This document shows positions 61,535-64,000 of a stretch of 64,000 nt of DNA, piece after piece (the stretch's first letter is position 1; each line of letters starts with the position of its first letter). A program made the position numbers and the translations under genes. Under the pieces are notes generated by a model that did not search any database, was not told where the DNA came from, and saw only the letters and a list, made by a program, of their open reading frames with translations. This DNA is from Marinobacter salinisoli (GTDB taxonomy: Bacteria; Pseudomonadota; Gammaproteobacteria; Pseudomonadales; Oleiphilaceae), in assembly GCF_017301335.1 (NCBI RefSeq), contig NZ_CP071247.1, positions 2,418,001 through 2,482,000 of the forward strand. The letters are read 5' to 3'.

Positions 61535-62323
61535 CTATGACTCCTCAAGTTCACCCATGCCGGTGATGTTGAAACCGGCATCCACGTACATGATTTCGCC
61601 GGTGATACCGCTGGCCATATCGGAGGACAGGAAGGCCGCCGCATTACCGACTTCCTCTGTCGTGACATTGCGCCGAAGAGGCGCTCGTTTGGCGTTTTCT
61701 GCCAGCATCTTCCGGAAACTTTTAATGCCGGAGGCTGCCAGGGTTTTGATCGGGCCGGCTGAAATTCCGTTCACCCGGATACCGTCTTTACCCAGGCTGG
61801 CCGCCATGTAGCGAACATTGGCTTCCAGAGACGCCTTGGCAAGGCCCATCACGTTGTAGTTCTGCAGCACACGCTCTGCACCCAGATAGCTCAGGGTGAG
61901 CAGCGCACTGCCTTCGTGCATCATTGGGCGCGCCGCCTTGGCCAGAGCGACAAAGCTGTAGGAGCTGATGTCATGGGCAATGCGGAAACCATCCCGGGTG
62001 GTCACGTCGACGTAGTTACCATCCAGTTCATGCGCCGGAGCGAAACCAACGGCGTGAACAATGATATCTATGTTGTCCCAGTGCTTGCCCAGCTCAGTGA
62101 ATACTTGCTGAATCTCCTCATCGGAGGCGACATCGCAGGGGAACGTGAGCTGACTACCCCATTGTTCGGCAAACTTTTCTACCCGGGGCTTGAGCTTGTC
62201 ATTCTGGTAGGTGAAGGCCAGTTCTGCGCCCTCACGGGCAAAGGCCTCGGCAATGCCGTAGGCAATGGAAAGCTTGCTGGCAACGCCAACGATCAGGGCT
62301 CGTTTGCCACTGAGTATTCCCAT
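61535..62323 (-). CDS. fabI: enoyl-ACP reductase FabI
   Basis: A 262-residue NADH-dependent reductase of fatty acid elongation, the same length as E. coli FabI. Catalytic Tyr146, Tyr156 and Lys163 ([19 protein letters not shown]) fall at E. coli numbering. [13 protein letters not shown] is the cofactor loop. ATG 62323 has GGAG upstream; the 22-residue upstream extension is not family-like. Confidence 0.95.
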   Translation of the reverse strand: MGILSGKRALIVGVASKLSIAYGIAEAFAREGAELAFTYQNDKLKPRVEKFAEQWGSQLTFPCDVASDEEIQQVFTELGKHWDNIDIIVHAVGFAPAHELDGNYVDVTTRDGFRIAHDISSYSFVALAKAARPMMHEGSALLTLSYLGAERVLQNYNVMGLAKASLEANVRYMAASLGKDGIRVNGISAGPIKTLAASGIKSFRKMLAENAKRAPLRRNVTTEEVGNAAAFLSSDMASGITGEIMYVDAGFNITGMGELEES

Positions 62324-62389
62324 GGGTGAATCTCCATGCATGACTGAATTTTCCGCATTATCCCCGAAGCTTGGAGGGCGGGGTAACAC

Positions 62390-63994
62390 TCAATTGGTCG
62401 TAGAGGACTTCTGGTAGAAGAATGCTGCGTTGAGCAGCTCGCAGGTATAATCCTGCTTGGGCGACTGGAAAATGTCGCTGGCGTCTCCGTATTCGACAAT
62501 TTTGCCATGCCGAAGCACCAGCAATTTATGGCTGAGTGCCCGAACCACGGCCAAATCGTGACTGATGAAGATATAGCTTAGACCATAGCGGTCCTGAATA
62601 TCCCTGAGCAGTTCAACCACCTGTTTTTGCACGGTTCGGTCCAGCGCAGAGGTGGGTTCGTCCAGAATGATCAGGTCCGGTTGAAGGGCCAGTGCCCGAG
62701 CAATGGCGATACGCTGGCGCTGCCCGCCGGAAAATTCGTGCGGGTAGCGGTGCCTGGCATCCGGGTCCAGCCCCACATCTTTCAGGGCTTGAATGACGCG
62801 CGCTTCGTGGTCCGCCCGGTTATCCGGATCATGGATTTCCAGGCCTTCACCGACAATCTCGGCAATCGACATGCGGGGGCTGAGGCTGCCAAACGGATCC
62901 TGAAACACAATTTGAATGCGCTTCCGCCAGGGGCGGAATTCCCGCTGGGTTAATGGCCCCAACTGGTGCCCATCGAGATCGATTCCGCCCGTACTGTTGA
63001 TCAGTTTGAGCAAGGCATGCCCGATGGTGGTTTTGCCACTGCCACTCTCGCCGACGATGCCCAGGGTCTCGCCCCGTTCCAGGCTGAAATTTGCATCTTG
63101 AACGGCATGAAAATAAGCCTTGACCTTGCCCAGCAACGATTTCCTGGTGGGGAATCTAACGTCCAGTTGCCGGACCTCCAGAAGCGAATTGCCCGTGGTG
63201 TTCTTCGGCGGCGGTGCAGAGGGCGGTTCGGCGTTCAGGAGCATCTGGGTGTAGGGGTGTTGCGGGCTGGCGAATAACGCCTCTGAGGTGGCCCGCTCGA
63301 CGAGCTTGCCCCGTTCCATGACGGCCACCCGGTCAGCGTACCGGTGCACGATGGTCAGATCGTGCGTGATCAGCAGGATCGCCATGCCGAGTTTTTTCTG
63401 CAGGTCTTGCAGAAGTTCCAGCACCTGCTGCTGGACGGTCACATCCAGGGCCGTTGTGGGCTCATCCGCGATCAGTAGCTCCGGTTCATTGGCCAGGGCC
63501 ATCGCAATCATCACCCGCTGCTTCTGGCCCCCAGAGAGCTGGTGAGGGTAGCTTTTGAGTCGGCTTTCGGGGTTGTGGATGCCCACCAGGTCGAGCAACT
63601 CGATCGTACGTTTTCTGGCCTGGGAGTTGCGCAGCCCCTTGTGCAGTTCCAGGATCTCGCCAATTTGCCGTTCCACCGTGTGCAGCGGATTCAGAGAGGT
63701 CATTGGTTCCTGAAAGATCATGCTGATCTGCCGGCCGCGGATTTGCCGGAGCCGTTTGTCCGAGGCTTTGAGCATGTCTTCGCCACGATAGTGTATGGCT
63801 CCGGTGGGGTAGCTTGCGTGCCGCTCGTCCAGCAGCCGCAGCACTGACAGCGCCGAGATGGATTTGCCTGAGCCGCTTTCGCCCACCAATGCGACGGTCT
63901 CGCCCTCATCGATCGACAGCGACAGCGCGTCGACCACCCGGGGGCCCTCGTCGAAACAGATGGAGAGGTTAGAGATTTCCAGCAAATGGCTCAT
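62390..63994 (-). CDS. yejF: YejF-type double ATPase of a peptide ABC importer
   Basis: A 534-residue protein with two ABC domains. First: Walker A GESGSGKS, signature LSGGQKQRVMIA, Walker B LLIADEPTTALD. Second: GESGSGKTTIG, FSGGQRQRIAIA, LIILDEPTSALD. Both carry the oppDF-type C-terminal HPYT/QDYT segment. E. coli YejF powers oligopeptide and microcin C uptake with YejABE. The permease genes should lie beyond the window edge. fabI is 66 nt downstream on the same strand. Confidence 0.9.
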   Translation of the reverse strand: MSHLLEISNLSICFDEGPRVVDALSLSIDEGETVALVGESGSGKSISALSVLRLLDERHASYPTGAIHYRGEDMLKASDKRLRQIRGRQISMIFQEPMTSLNPLHTVERQIGEILELHKGLRNSQARKRTIELLDLVGIHNPESRLKSYPHQLSGGQKQRVMIAMALANEPELLIADEPTTALDVTVQQQVLELLQDLQKKLGMAILLITHDLTIVHRYADRVAVMERGKLVERATSEALFASPQHPYTQMLLNAEPPSAPPPKNTTGNSLLEVRQLDVRFPTRKSLLGKVKAYFHAVQDANFSLERGETLGIVGESGSGKTTIGHALLKLINSTGGIDLDGHQLGPLTQREFRPWRKRIQIVFQDPFGSLSPRMSIAEIVGEGLEIHDPDNRADHEARVIQALKDVGLDPDARHRYPHEFSGGQRQRIAIARALALQPDLIILDEPTSALDRTVQKQVVELLRDIQDRYGLSYIFISHDLAVVRALSHKLLVLRHGKIVEYGDASDIFQSPKQDYTCELLNAAFFYQKSSTTN

Positions 63995-64000
63995 GTCAGC

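Overview
The window is chromosomal DNA of a free-living gammaproteobacterium. Gene content and order (leuCDB-asd-fimV-truA-trpFBA-accD-folC-dedD-cvpA-purF-metZ-ftsK-lolA-rarA-serS, prmB-aroC-MFS, cysB next to cysH, thrH, pilZ behind holB, gspAB) resemble pseudomonads and above all Marinobacter. That genus is my inference; no 16S or tRNA gene is present to confirm it. Nearly every base is coding, no insertion sequence, integrase, CRISPR array or tRNA was seen, and the region reads as core genome.

Layout. 1-4.6 kb: the 3' end of hrpA, then a lipid block (KAS III-like enzyme, thioesterase, MlaA-like protein, DUF3336 patatin). 4.7-9.4 kb: gspA-gspB-dinG, tightly coupled. 9.6-16.6 kb: a giant MalT-type LuxR regulator, cysB, an Fe-S type cysH, thrH and pabB. 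16.8-20.3 kb: the most accessory-looking stretch, four exported proteins of unknown function, two of them paralogues with a VTGQ box after the signal peptide. 20.5-31.5 kb: DUF58, transglutaminase TgpA, holB, pilZ, an alpha/beta hydrolase, a DUF4892 protein, a second patatin, prmB, aroC and an MFS carrier. 31.5-33.6 kb (minus): a PilU-type ATPase and a LysR regulator divergent from leuC.

33.8-59.6 kb is one long plus-strand biosynthetic run: leucine (leuCDB), aspartate semialdehyde (asd), FimV, then truA-trpF-trpB-trpA-accD-folC with overlapping junctions, dedD-cvpA-purF, metZ, ftsK-lolA-rarA and serS-cobA. It is closed by a strong bidirectional terminator shared with a Tyr-type DAHP synthase on the minus strand. 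The end holds a decayed PilZ gene, fabI and a double-ATPase YejF-like ABC protein.

The main discovery candidate is the folC gene at 46404-48425. It encodes 673 residues rather than about 430, because its 3' part encodes a second carboxyltransferase-beta (AccD-like) domain fused in frame to FolC. The true accD lies immediately upstream and overlaps it by 17 nt. The fused copy has no zinc ribbon, has one of the paired glycines of each of two conserved GG motifs replaced by Glu, and has lost the [12 protein letters not shown] segment, yet the reading frame and hydrophobic core are kept. It looks like a pseudoenzyme tied to folate synthesis next to fatty-acid and tryptophan genes. Second-line observations are the PilZ pseudogene, the VTGQ exported-protein cluster, an MlaA protein without a normal lipobox, and a well-placed LysR operator in front of leuC.
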